Below, one piece after another: positions 44,089 to 52,279 of a stretch of DNA of 64,000 nt. This stretch comes from Streptomyces sp. SCL15-4. GTDB taxonomy: Bacteria > Actinomycetota > Actinomycetes > Streptomycetales > Streptomycetaceae. The notes under the pieces are model-generated. The model did no database searches. It was not told the DNA's origin and saw only the letters and a list, made by a program, of their open reading frames with translations. Location of the stretch: positions 4,650,001 to 4,714,000 of the forward strand of contig NZ_JAOBTQ010000001.1 in NCBI RefSeq assembly GCF_033366695.1, read 5' to 3'. The position numbers and the translations under genes are program-made. Each line of letters starts with the position of its first letter. Position 1 is the stretch's first letter.

Positions 44089-45560
44089 GCGGGAGTCCTC
44101 GTCCAGATTCCACGGCGGAGGGTGAGAGCGGCGTACGGCAGCAGCCAGGCCAGGACACAGCAGGAGAGCAGGCTCATCAGGGGCCGGTAGCGCCAGCGCC
44201 GGTCACCCGGGTTGTCGCACCGGAACGCAAGGCCCCAGATGCTGCCCTTGAGCAGCATCCCGGCCACGTAGAGCGCGGTGAGCCCGGCCGCCCAGTGCAG
44301 CGGGGCCCACACCAGGTGCAGGAAGACCAGGGCGGGTGCGGCCAGCACCCACAGGGCGTGGCCGTAGTACAGCAGGGCCGGGACCGGGCCCCGGCGCCAC
44401 ATGAAGCCGCCGGTGAAGAACAGGTTGCGGATGAAGCTCTTCTTCCAGCGGACCTGCTGGTGGAGGAAGGGGCGCCAGTGCGCGGGCACGTTGGTCCACA
44501 CCCGGGCGGACTTGGTGTAGCCCACGAGCCAGCGCCGCTCGGGGTGGTCCTGCCCGGTGACGAACGGCGAGTCGGCGTGCCGTTGTTTGAGGGCGCGCCC
44601 GCGCCAGGCCTGGCCCAGCACGTACCCGGTCAGCTGCCGGTCGGTGGCGAACCGGAACGGGACGCCCGCGAACCGGTCCTCCGCCCAGGCGGGCAGGTAG
44701 TTGTAGACGGCCTCGCGGCGGAAAGCGGCGAGCGGCCCGGAGACGCAGCTGACCGCCCCGTACGCCGCCTCGGCCGCCTTGGCGATCCGGAACTGGCCCT
44801 CGTACCAGACGTCCTGGACGCGGGTCAGCGGGCTGCCGTGCGGGTTGAGGGCGCGGCAGTGTCCGCTGAGGGCGCCGAGGTCCGGGTGGCGGACCATGGC
44901 CGTCACGCAGTGCCGGATCGCGTCCGGGGCCAGCACGCAGTCGGAGTCGGTGAACACGAGGATGTCGCCGTCGGCCAGCGCGCAGGCCCGCACCAGGGCC
45001 GCCTTCTTGCCGATGTTGCGGTCGAGCCGGATGACGGTGATGCCGAGTTCGTCCGCGAGGCGGTCGAGGACCGCGCCGGTGCCGTCCCGGGAGCCGTCGT
45101 CGACGACCACGATCCGGAGGTCGGGATAGTCGGAGGCGGCCATGGAGCGCACGCACGCCTCGACGTTGCCGACCTCGTCCTTGACCGCGAGGAGAAAGCT
45201 GACCCGGGGGCGTCGCGGCAACCGCGGGAACGTCTCGTGGCCCGGTGCCCGGCGGCGCAGGGTGCGCACCGCCGGGTCGTCGTACTGGGTGTAGGCGAGG
45301 TAGAGCAGGCCGGCGGTGCCGGTCAGCACGGCCAGGCCGTAGCAGGTGATCAGGCTCGGCTCGTACGGCAGCCGGACCGAGCGCCGGGCGATCAGCAGCA
45401 GGACCGGCACCAGCGCGAGCAGCCCGAGCAGGCGCACGAGGGCGGCCCGCTCCCGCGGGGCCATCCTCTCCAGGGCCCCGCCCAGGCGGGCTCGCAGCCG
45501 GTGCAAGGGGGAACCGGCCGCGGCGGACGCCGTGGGCAGGGGGTCGAGTACGGCGCTCAC
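44085..45560 (-). CDS. HAS/NodC/PgaC-like processive family 2 glycosyltransferase
   Basis: A 491-residue membrane synthase. Two N-terminal spans (about 35-58 and 65-88) precede the GT-A domain: VSFLLAVKDEVGNVEACV, IVVVDDGSRDGT, VFTDSDCV (metal DSD, about 205), SGPLAAFRREAVYNYLP, FRFATDRQLT (about 305) and QQVRWKKS (about 368). The last two are the acceptor and processivity motifs (D/E-R-x-LT, QxxRW) of hyaluronan, chitin and PNAG synthases. Three or four C-terminal spans form the channel. The GTG start at 45560 overlaps the dehydrogenase stop. It probably polymerises and exports a UDP-HexNAc-based glycan. Confidence 0.88.
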   Translation of the reverse strand: MSAVLDPLPTASAAAGSPLHRLRARLGGALERMAPRERAALVRLLGLLALVPVLLLIARRSVRLPYEPSLITCYGLAVLTGTAGLLYLAYTQYDDPAVRTLRRRAPGHETFPRLPRRPRVSFLLAVKDEVGNVEACVRSMAASDYPDLRIVVVDDGSRDGTGAVLDRLADELGITVIRLDRNIGKKAALVRACALADGDILVFTDSDCVLAPDAIRHCVTAMVRHPDLGALSGHCRALNPHGSPLTRVQDVWYEGQFRIAKAAEAAYGAVSCVSGPLAAFRREAVYNYLPAWAEDRFAGVPFRFATDRQLTGYVLGQAWRGRALKQRHADSPFVTGQDHPERRWLVGYTKSARVWTNVPAHWRPFLHQQVRWKKSFIRNLFFTGGFMWRRGPVPALLYYGHALWVLAAPALVFLHLVWAPLHWAAGLTALYVAGMLLKGSIWGLAFRCDNPGDRRWRYRPLMSLLSCCVLAWLLPYAALTLRRGIWTRTPA

Positions 45561-46930
45561 CGGACCGCGGCGGGGGTGGCGGGGCGGATGCGGTGCCGGG
45601 TGTCCAGCACCCGCGGGACCGCGTCCAGCCAGCGGAGATCGGTGTCGGGGTGCACGGTGTGCACGATCACCAGGTCCCATGCCTCCTCGTGCGGGTCCGT
45701 CACGGACCGCAGCTCCCGGCCGTCCACGGTCAGGCTCGGCACGTGGCCGTCGCTGTAGTGGGCGTCGGCGCCGCGTTCGGCGAGCAGCCCGAGCAGCCGG
45801 AGCGCGGGGCTCTCGCGGACGTCGGACACACCCGGCTTGTAGGCGGCCCCGAGGACCAGGACGCGGGCGCCGTCGAGCGGGCGGCCGTCGGCGCGCAGCC
45901 GGTCGGCGGCCTGTCCGGCGATGTGCGCGGGGCGCTCGCGCAGGGCGGTCATGGCGCAGCTCAGCACCGGGGCGGCCGGTCCGCCGGGCGGCAGCTGGTG
46001 CAGCAGGTAGTACGGGTCGCAGGGGATGCAGTGGCCGCCGGCCCCGGGGCCCGGGTAGAACGGCATGAAGCCGTACGGCTTGGTGGCGGCGGCGTCGATG
46101 ACCTCGACCGGCGCGAGGCCGAGGTGCGCACAGGCCTCCGACAGCTCGTTGGCGAGGGCGATGTTCACCGCGCGGAAGATGTTCTCCCAGAGCTTGGCCA
46201 TCTCGGCGGTCTCCGGGTCGGGCACTTCGTGGATGCGCGAGGCGGCGGCCCGCAGCACCAGGGCGGCGGCCCGCGCGCCGACCGGTCCGGCGCCGCCGAC
46301 GATCCGCGGGGTGGTCGGAGGGGTGTGGCGTTCGTTGCCCGGGTCGATGCGCTCGGGGGAGAAGGCGACGAGGACGTCCTGCTCGGCCGTCAGACCGCGC
46401 TCGGCGAGCGGGGTCAGCAGCAGTTCCCGGGTGGTGCCGACGTGGCTGGTGGAGGTCAGCACGATCAGCTGGCCCGGTACGGCCCGCTGGACCACGGCGG
46501 CGCAGGCGGCGCGCAGGGCGCGCAGGTCGGGCCGCTGGTCCTCGGTGACCGGGGTGGGGACGCAGATGATGACGGCGTCCGCGCGGGGAAGGACGTCGAC
46601 GTCCGTGGTGAGCGGGAAGTCGCCGGTGTTCTGGGTGCAGGCCAGGGCGGCGTGCTGGGCCGGGAGGAGGTCGACGTCACCGCTGCGGATGTCGGCCAGC
46701 CGCTGTGCGCTGATGTCGACGCCGAGGACGGTGGCGCCGGAGTCCAGCAGGCCGAGGGCGGTGGGCAGGCCGACGTAGCCGAGGCCGACGACCGCGACGG
46801 TCAGTCCCCGCAGAGGGGCGGGATCCGTTTCGCCGGCCGCGTCGAGGCGGTCGGTCCAGCGCGTGACCCCGGGCCCGGCGACGGGCGCCCAGGTCACTCC
46901 GCTGCTCGTGTTGGGTTGCGTGATAGTCAC
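45557..46930 (-). CDS. UDP-HexNAc-type nucleotide sugar 6-dehydrogenase
   Basis: A 457-residue UDP-sugar dehydrogenase oxidising C6 twice with NAD+. The Rossmann motif is TVAVVGLGYVGLPTALGLLDSG. The catalytic cysteine (about residue 300) is in GPGAGGHCIPCDPYYL. GGHCIP is the form found in UDP-GlcNAc/UDP-ManNAc dehydrogenases (WecC, WbpA, VipA types); UDP-glucose dehydrogenases usually have GGSCFPKD. So the product is more likely an N-acetylhexosaminuronic acid than UDP-glucuronate. First gene of the four-gene operon, with ACGGAGTG before its ATG; it overlaps the synthase start by GTGA. Confidence 0.88.
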   Translation of the reverse strand: MTITQPNTSSGVTWAPVAGPGVTRWTDRLDAAGETDPAPLRGLTVAVVGLGYVGLPTALGLLDSGATVLGVDISAQRLADIRSGDVDLLPAQHAALACTQNTGDFPLTTDVDVLPRADAVIICVPTPVTEDQRPDLRALRAACAAVVQRAVPGQLIVLTSTSHVGTTRELLLTPLAERGLTAEQDVLVAFSPERIDPGNERHTPPTTPRIVGGAGPVGARAAALVLRAAASRIHEVPDPETAEMAKLWENIFRAVNIALANELSEACAHLGLAPVEVIDAAATKPYGFMPFYPGPGAGGHCIPCDPYYLLHQLPPGGPAAPVLSCAMTALRERPAHIAGQAADRLRADGRPLDGARVLVLGAAYKPGVSDVRESPALRLLGLLAERGADAHYSDGHVPSLTVDGRELRSVTDPHEEAWDLVIVHTVHPDTDLRWLDAVPRVLDTRHRIRPATPAAVR

Positions 46931-47145
46931 TCCGTGTTATTTAAGGCTCGCGGCTCGGTCTCCAGGGCGGCGCGACAGGGGAGGCGGGGCAATTCACCCG
47001 GGTGGGGGTGGCGTGTGGCCGGGCTCACAGGGGCGTGCGGGCCGGGCGGGGAATGGGGCGCCGGGGTGCAGGCATTACTTAAGGTGCTGCAACAATGCGC
47101 ACGCACATACCAGCCGGTAAGCCCGTCCACCCGCTAGGAGCCCCC

Positions 47146-48273
47146 ATGACCGCAACCACGCCCGCCCTCTCCCGCGCGGCCCGCGTCCTGTCCCGCCCCG
47201 TCCGGCTGAACGGCCTCACCGTCCCCAACCGGATCGTGATGGCGCCGATGACCCGGATGTTCTCCCCGGGCGGCGTCCCCGGCGAGGACGTGCGCTCGTA
47301 CTACGCCCGCCGCGCCGCCGCCGGCGTCGGCCTCATCGTCACCGAGGGCACCTACGTGGGCCACGAGTCGGCCGGCGAGAGCGACCGCGTCCCGCGGTTC
47401 CACGGCGAGGAGCAGCTGGCGGGCTGGGCGAAGGTCGCCGAGGACGTGCACGCGGCCGGCGGCACCATCGTCCCGCAGCTGTGGCACATCGGCATGGTCC
47501 GCAAGCAGGGCCAGCGGCCCTACCCGGACGCCCCGGCCATCGGCCCCTCCGGCCTGGCCGCCGCGGACGCCGAGCCCACCGGTACGGCGATGACGCAGAA
47601 GGACATCGACGACGTCGTCGGCGCCTTCGCCCGGGCCGCGGCCGACGCCGAGCGCACAGGCTTCGACGGCGTGGAGATCCACGGCGCCCACGGCTACCTG
47701 CTGGACCAGTTCCTGTGGGCCGGCACCAACCGCCGCACCGACGCCTACGGCGGCGACCCGGTGGCCCGCACCCGGTTCGCGGCGGAAATAGTCGCCGCGG
47801 TCCGCGCGGCGGTCTCGCCCGGGTTCCCGGTCATCTTCCGCTACTCGCAGTGGAAGCAGCAGGACTACACCGCCCGCCTCGCCGAGACCCCCGGCGAGCT
47901 GGAGGCCGTCCTCACCCCGCTCGCCGAGGCCGGCGTCGACGTCTTCCACGCCTCCACCCGCCGCTACTGGCAGCCCGAGTTCGACGGCTCCGACCTGAAC
48001 CTGGCCGGCTGGACCAAGAAGATCACCGGCAAGCAGGTCATCACCGTCGGCTCGGTCGGCCTCGACGGCGACTTCATCAACGCCTTCCAGGGCGAGGGCT
48101 CCCCGGTCAAGAGCATCGACAACCTCCTGGACCGGCTGGAGGCCGACGAGTTCGACCTGGTGGCCGTCGGCCGCGCGCTGCTCCAGGACCCCGAGTGGGC
48201 GGCCAAGGTCCTCGCCGACCGCTTCGACGAGCTGAAGCCGTACGACGCCTCGGCGGCCAAGACCCTGAGCTGA
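47146..48273 (+). CDS. NADH:flavin oxidoreductase, old yellow enzyme family
   Basis: A 375-residue FMN TIM barrel: LSRPVRLNGLTVPNRIVMAPMTRM at the start, IVPQLWHIGMVRKQG, the GVEIHGAHGYLLDQFLW motif with the substrate His, TNRRTDAYGG and the C-terminal FMN phosphate site (VITVGSVG, DLVAVGRALLQDPEW). It reduces activated C=C bonds of enals, quinones or nitro compounds with NAD(P)H. The ATG at 47146 follows TAGGAG. The 215-base divergent region shared with the exopolysaccharide operon is relatively AT-rich (TTATTTAAGG, ATTACTTAAGG). Confidence 0.93.
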   Translation: MTATTPALSRAARVLSRPVRLNGLTVPNRIVMAPMTRMFSPGGVPGEDVRSYYARRAAAGVGLIVTEGTYVGHESAGESDRVPRFHGEEQLAGWAKVAEDVHAAGGTIVPQLWHIGMVRKQGQRPYPDAPAIGPSGLAAADAEPTGTAMTQKDIDDVVGAFARAAADAERTGFDGVEIHGAHGYLLDQFLWAGTNRRTDAYGGDPVARTRFAAEIVAAVRAAVSPGFPVIFRYSQWKQQDYTARLAETPGELEAVLTPLAEAGVDVFHASTRRYWQPEFDGSDLNLAGWTKKITGKQVITVGSVGLDGDFINAFQGEGSPVKSIDNLLDRLEADEFDLVAVGRALLQDPEWAAKVLADRFDELKPYDASAAKTLS

Positions 48274-48280
48274 GGCACCG

Positions 48281-48853
48281 CTACAGATTGCCCAGCGGCT
48301 CGATGTCGACCCGCATCGGCGTGCCCCACACCCGCAGCACCTCGTAGTCGGTGAACTCGTGGACGAGCCGGTACGCCATGGCGGGCCGGGAGCCGCGCCG
48401 CTGGGCCGCGAGATAGGCCTCCGCCTCGTGCCGGTCCCGGCGGGGCGTCCCGCAGAGCTGCCACTCCTGGCCGTTCCACAGCTCCGGCAGCCATCGCTGC
48501 TGGGGCTGCGGGCGCTCCCCGCGCACGCCGTACCGGGAAGGCGCGGTGGGAGCGGGTTCCGCCGGGTGGTGGCGGCCGCCCTGGTACTCCGAGCGGCGGG
48601 CGGCCCGGCGCCGGGTCTCGCACAGCAGGCACAGATCCGGCGCGCTCTCGTCCACGGGACCCTGCGGGTGCTCCGGGCAGCGGGTGGCGGGCGCGCCCGT
48701 GGCAACGCTGTCCTCCAGCAGGTCCAGGGCGCGCCGCAGATCGTCCTTGATCTCGTGCAGCCGGGCGTCCGGTGTGTCGGCGGTCAGGGCCTCGCCGTGC
48801 TCCCCGAGCAGCCGGAGAGCCCGTCCGAGGGCGGTGAGCTGGGCGTGGTTCAT
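48281..48853 (-). CDS. conserved hypothetical protein with Cys/His cluster
   Basis: A 190-residue soluble protein. The N-terminal 50 residues are helical (LTALGRALRLLGEHGEAL, LHEIKDDLRRALDLLED). A possible zinc cluster follows (RCPEHPQGPVDE, DLCLLCETRRR), then a basic linker, then a compact C-terminal domain (WNGQEWQLCGTPRRDRHEAEAYL, YEVLRVWGTPMRVD). It starts at ATG 48853 behind GGAGGAGG and is convergent with the OYE gene. I do not recognise a family. Confidence 0.75.
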   Translation of the reverse strand: MNHAQLTALGRALRLLGEHGEALTADTPDARLHEIKDDLRRALDLLEDSVATGAPATRCPEHPQGPVDESAPDLCLLCETRRRAARRSEYQGGRHHPAEPAPTAPSRYGVRGERPQPQQRWLPELWNGQEWQLCGTPRRDRHEAEAYLAAQRRGSRPAMAYRLVHEFTDYEVLRVWGTPMRVDIEPLGNL

Positions 48854-48941
48854 ATCGGTCGGTCGCCTCCTCCCCTCCATGGTGCCCCGGCCCGTCCGGC
48901 ACCGTCGCCCGGTCCGGCGGCGCGTGGTGGAGTGGGGAGCC

Positions 48942-49628
48942 ATGACGACGCCCCGTACGGCCCGCCTCCTCGCCGCCCTGCACCGCTTCCACGCGGCCCA
49001 CCCCTGGGACCACAACGCCCACTACCATCCCTGGCTGCTACGGCAGTTGCCGCGCCGCTTCGGCACCGCGCTGGACGTCGGCTGCGGCAGCGGAGAGCTG
49101 GCGCGGCTGCTCGCCGGGCGCGCCCGGGAGGTGCACGCCCTCGACTCCGACACCGAAATCCTGGCCCGCGCCCGGGAATCGACGCCCGCCACCGCGCCCG
49201 TCGTCTACCGCCTCGCCGACGCCCGCCGCCAACTGCCCGACGGGCCCTACGACGTGATCACCTGCGTCGCCGCGCTGCACCACCTCCCGCTCGCCGAGAC
49301 CCTCACCCGCCTGAAGGACCGGCTCGCGCCCGGCGGGGCGCTGGTCGTCGTCGGCTGCGCGCGGGCGTCCGGCCCCCTGGACCACGCGCTCGGCCTGGCG
49401 GCCGTACCGCTCAACCTGCTCATGGGCTGGGCGAAGAACCGCGGCCGTCCGTCCCCGCGGCGGCCCGCCTCCATGACGGCCCCCACCCGGCCCCCGCGAG
49501 AGACCTACGCCGACATCTCCCGCACGGCCCGCCGCGTCCTGCCCGGCACCCGGCCACGCCGCCGCCTGTTCTGGCGCTACACCCTGGTGTGGCGAGCCCC
49601 GGCGACGGGAGCGCGGCGCAGTGGGTGA
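48942..49628 (+). CDS. class I SAM-dependent methyltransferase
   Basis: A 228-residue methyltransferase with motif I TALDVGCGSGELARLL, an acidic end of strand 2 (HALDSDTEIL), and YDVITCVAALHHLPL, the UbiE/Methyltransf_11-like motif. The C-terminal part (LAVPLNLLMGWAKNRG and a basic tail) is shared by Streptomyces small-molecule methyltransferases. Substrate unknown. It diverges from the 190-residue hypothetical gene; GGGGAG precedes the ATG. Confidence 0.88.
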   Translation: MTTPRTARLLAALHRFHAAHPWDHNAHYHPWLLRQLPRRFGTALDVGCGSGELARLLAGRAREVHALDSDTEILARARESTPATAPVVYRLADARRQLPDGPYDVITCVAALHHLPLAETLTRLKDRLAPGGALVVVGCARASGPLDHALGLAAVPLNLLMGWAKNRGRPSPRRPASMTAPTRPPRETYADISRTARRVLPGTRPRRRLFWRYTLVWRAPATGARRSG

Positions 49629-49672
49629 CCGGTGGCCGGGGGGGGCGGAGGGGGCGGTGTCCTGGGCGGGTG

Positions 49673-50596
49673 TCAGTTCGGGGCGCGGGTCAGGGCGGCC
49701 CGCAGGTGACCGCCCGATTCCTCCAGCAGGCGGGCGGCGGTGGGGCCGTCGACTCCGGCCAGCAGGGCCAGGATCGCGTGCTTCACCTCGCCGCCGGTCT
49801 CCGTGAGGGCCTGGTCGATCTCGGCGTCGCCCGCGCCCGTGGCCAGGGCGACGATCCGGTGCGAGCGGGCCCGGAGCTTGGCGTTGGAGGCGCGCACGTC
49901 GACCATCAGGTTCCCGTACGTCTTGCCGAGCCGGATCATCGTGATCGTCGACAGCATGTTCAGCACCAGCTTCTGCGCCGTGCCCGCCTTCAGCCGGGTG
50001 GAGCCGGTGATCAGCTCCGGACCCACGACCACCTCGATACGGTGCTCGGCGGCGGCACCGAGCGCGCTGTGCTCGTTGCAGGCCAGGCCGACGGTCAGCG
50101 CGCCGGCCGCGCGGGCGTGCTCCACGGCGCCGATGGCGTACGGGGTGCGGCCGGAGGCGGAGACGCCGACCACGCTGTCCTCCGGGGTGATCTTCAGCGC
50201 GTCCAGGTCGCGGCGGGCCAGCTCCTCGGAGTCCTCCGCGCCCTCCACTGAGGTGACCATCGCCGCGGGGCCGCCCGCGATCAGCCCCACCACCTGGTCC
50301 GGGTCGGTGTTGAAGGTGGGCGGGCACTCGGAGGCGTCCAGCACCCCCAGCCGACCGGCGGTGCCGGCCCCGGCGTAGACGAGCCGGCCGCCGCGGGCCA
50401 TGCGCTCGGCCACGGCGTCGACGGCGGCGGCGATCCGCGGCAACTGCCCCGCCACGGCGCCGGGCACGCCCGCGTCCTCGCCGTTCATCAGCCGGGCGAT
50501 CTCCAGGGTGGGCAACTGGTCGATGCCGGCCAGCTCGGGCCGGAAGGCCTCGGTGGTCAGGGAGGCCAGCTGGCTGCGCAGGTCGTGAGAGGTCAT
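49673..50596 (-). CDS. murQ: N-acetylmuramic acid 6-phosphate etherase
   Basis: A 307-residue SIS-domain lyase converting MurNAc-6-phosphate to GlcNAc-6-phosphate and lactate, feeding recycled peptidoglycan sugar into NagA. Hallmarks: VYAGAGTAGRLGVLDASECPPTF, the catalytic glutamate region SVEGAEDSEELARRDL, VVGVSASGRTPYAIGAVEHAR and GSTRLKAGTAQKLVLNMLST. It lies 46 bases downstream of rpiR on the same strand, the usual MurR-MurQ arrangement. Its product is the NagA substrate, linking this locus to nagKA in the same window. Confidence 0.94.
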   Translation of the reverse strand: MTSHDLRSQLASLTTEAFRPELAGIDQLPTLEIARLMNGEDAGVPGAVAGQLPRIAAAVDAVAERMARGGRLVYAGAGTAGRLGVLDASECPPTFNTDPDQVVGLIAGGPAAMVTSVEGAEDSEELARRDLDALKITPEDSVVGVSASGRTPYAIGAVEHARAAGALTVGLACNEHSALGAAAEHRIEVVVGPELITGSTRLKAGTAQKLVLNMLSTITMIRLGKTYGNLMVDVRASNAKLRARSHRIVALATGAGDAEIDQALTETGGEVKHAILALLAGVDGPTAARLLEESGGHLRAALTRAPN

Positions 50597-50642
50597 GAGG
50601 GGGGTGGCTCTCTCCGGTAGGGGGACGTGCTGTCCCTACGGT

Positions 50643-51548
50643 TTATCGCGAGGCGCTGCGGTGCCGGTGCGCCAGCGCCTCGTAGGACGCGGCCAGGGCC
50701 GGCGCCGCCGTCTCGTACGCCCGCTGCGCCACCCCGACGAACAGACAGTCCACCACCAGCAACTGGCTGGTCCGGGAGGACATCGCGGCGGGCCTGAGCT
50801 CCGTCTCCCGTGAGGTCGACGTGGTCAGCACGAGGTCGGCGTACTGGGTGACCGGCGAGTCCGGCCGTCCGGTGACGGCCACCGTCGTCGCCCCGTGCTC
50901 GAAGGCGACCCGCAGCGGCTCGATGACGTCCCCCGTCGACCCGGAGTGCGTGATCGCGATCGCCACATCACCCGAACGGAGCTGCACGGCGTTGGTCACC
51001 GCCAGGTGCGGGTCGCTGTGCGCGTGGGCTATGAGACCTATGCGCAGCAGCTTCTGGGTGAGGTCCTGGGCGACCAGCCCGGACGCCCCCACGCCGTACA
51101 CATCCGTGCGCCGGGCCGCGACCAGCGCGGTGACGGCCGCGCCGAGCTGCCCGGTGTCGAGCCCGGCGGCCGTGTCGGCGAGGGTCTGCTGCTCCTCGTA
51201 GGCCAGCTTGGCCACGACGTCGTCCAGGGAGTCGTCCACCGCGATGTCCGTGGTGATCGCGGGCGCGCGGCCGGACTGCTGCTGGGCGGCGAGTCCGGCG
51301 AGCGCGAGCCGCAGGTCCCGGTAGCCGGGGTAGCCCAGCAGCCGGGCGGTGCGCACGACGGTGGCCTCGCTGGTGCCGGTCAGTTCGGCGAGGCCGGTGA
51401 CCGTCAGGGCGGCGCAGCCGGCCGGGTCGTTCGCGACGGCCTCGGCGACCCGCTGCATGGACCGGGTCATGGAGGGGGCGAGCGTGCGCACCTTCGCGGC
51501 GAGCGAGCCGCCCGGACTGCCGAAAATTTCCTTCACGTCCTGGGTCAC
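50643..51548 (-). CDS. MurR/RpiR-family transcriptional regulator
   Basis: A 301-residue regulator with an N-terminal RpiR helix-turn-helix (TRSMQRVAEAVANDPAGCAALTVTGLAELTGTSEATVVRTARLLGYPGYRDLRLAL) and a C-terminal SIS sugar-phosphate domain (VYGVGASGLVAQDLTQKLLR; AIAITHSGSTGDVIEPLRVA; AVTGRPDSPVTQYADLVLTT). The partner gene murQ suggests MurNAc-6-phosphate or a related sugar phosphate as effector. The GTG start at 51548 lies inside the spacer of a large inverted repeat (51520-51568), the probable operator for autoregulation. Confidence 0.9.
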   Translation of the reverse strand: MTQDVKEIFGSPGGSLAAKVRTLAPSMTRSMQRVAEAVANDPAGCAALTVTGLAELTGTSEATVVRTARLLGYPGYRDLRLALAGLAAQQQSGRAPAITTDIAVDDSLDDVVAKLAYEEQQTLADTAAGLDTGQLGAAVTALVAARRTDVYGVGASGLVAQDLTQKLLRIGLIAHAHSDPHLAVTNAVQLRSGDVAIAITHSGSTGDVIEPLRVAFEHGATTVAVTGRPDSPVTQYADLVLTTSTSRETELRPAAMSSRTSQLLVVDCLFVGVAQRAYETAAPALAASYEALAHRHRSASR

Positions 51549-51568
51549 GTAGTGAAAGATATTTTCGG
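51520..51568. promoter_or_regulatory. inverted-repeat operator across the rpiR start
   Basis: CCGAAAATTTCCTTCAC (51520-51536) and GTGAAAGATATTTTCGG (51552-51568) are complementary at 15 of 17 positions with a 15-base spacer. Each arm contains its own GAAA...TTTC motif, the type reported for RpiR regulators. Arm centres are 32 bases apart, about three helical turns. The rpiR start codon lies in the spacer. Confidence 0.75.
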
Positions 51569-51605
51569 TTCGGTGTCCCGGTCAAGAGTGCGCACAATGG
51601 GGTGC

Positions 51606-51989
51606 ATGGACCCCATCAGCCCTCTGGAACAGGCGTTGCACGCGGCCCGCGCCCTGGTACTCGCGGACCTGGTCGCGCGCGATGTCGCGGAGGCGGACGT
51701 GGTGTCCCTGGTCGAGGAGTCCATCGCCCAGCGGCGCTGGTGGGTCGAGCAGTGGCCGGACGGCGCCGCCTTCGTCGCCGGACTGGTCGCCCAGGACGTG
51801 CAGGACGCGCTGCTGGAGCGGTACGGCCGCTGGCCGCTGTGCCCGGTGTGCGGCTCCGGCGACCCGCACGCGCTGGACGTGGAACCGGAACTGGGCCCCG
51901 ACCCGCACTGGGTGTGCCACAAGGCGGGCGTGAGGGTCGCGTCGGTGGGCTCGCTCGGCACGGCCGCCGGCGGAACGGTCTCGTCGTGA
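51606..51989 (+). CDS. conserved hypothetical protein with possible zinc site
   Basis: A 127-residue protein. The N-terminal half is helical and acidic (LEQALHAARALVLADLVARDVAEADVVSLVEESI), and the second half has CPVCGSGDPHAL and HWVCHKAGVRV, a likely zinc ribbon. It starts at ATG 51606 with ribosome-site-like AATGGGG overlapping. The stop overlaps the next gene (GTGA). No family recognised. Confidence 0.72.
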   Translation: MDPISPLEQALHAARALVLADLVARDVAEADVVSLVEESIAQRRWWVEQWPDGAAFVAGLVAQDVQDALLERYGRWPLCPVCGSGDPHALDVEPELGPDPHWVCHKAGVRVASVGSLGTAAGGTVSS

Positions 51990-52261
51990 CCCTCTACGTC
52001 GACCCGCCCGACTGGCCCGGCCACGGCCGCATGTGGTCGCACCTGGTCAGCGACGTGTCGTACGACGAACTGCACGCCTTCGCCGCCCGGTTGAGCCTGC
52101 CGCGGCGGGCCTTCGACGGCGATCACTACGACCTCCCGGCGAACCGGTACGCGGACGCGGTGGCCGCCGGCGCGGTGGAGGTCGGCAGCCGGGACGTGGT
52201 CCGGCTGCTGCGGGAGTCGGGCCTGCGCCGCCCCAAGGGACTGCGGCCGCGCCGCGGTTAG
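51986..52261 (+). CDS. DUF4031 domain protein
   Basis: A 91-residue protein (VTLYVDPPDWPGHGRMWSHLVSDVSYDELHAFA, FDGDHYDLPANRYADAVAAGAVEV, VRLLRESGLRRP). YVDPPxWPGHGRMWSHLVSD and the DHYD motif define DUF4031, a small family of unknown function found across bacteria. The GTG start overlaps the stop of the preceding gene, so the two are co-translated. It converges on the GNAT fusion gene. Confidence 0.85.
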   Translation: MTLYVDPPDWPGHGRMWSHLVSDVSYDELHAFAARLSLPRRAFDGDHYDLPANRYADAVAAGAVEVGSRDVVRLLRESGLRRPKGLRPRRG

Positions 52262-52279
52262 GCGCCGGAGCCGCACCGT

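Noticed and set aside
50597..50642. Terminator between rpiR and murQ
   Set aside because: GTAGGG and CCCTAC can pair, but the stem is short with mismatches and the genes are the usual operon pair.
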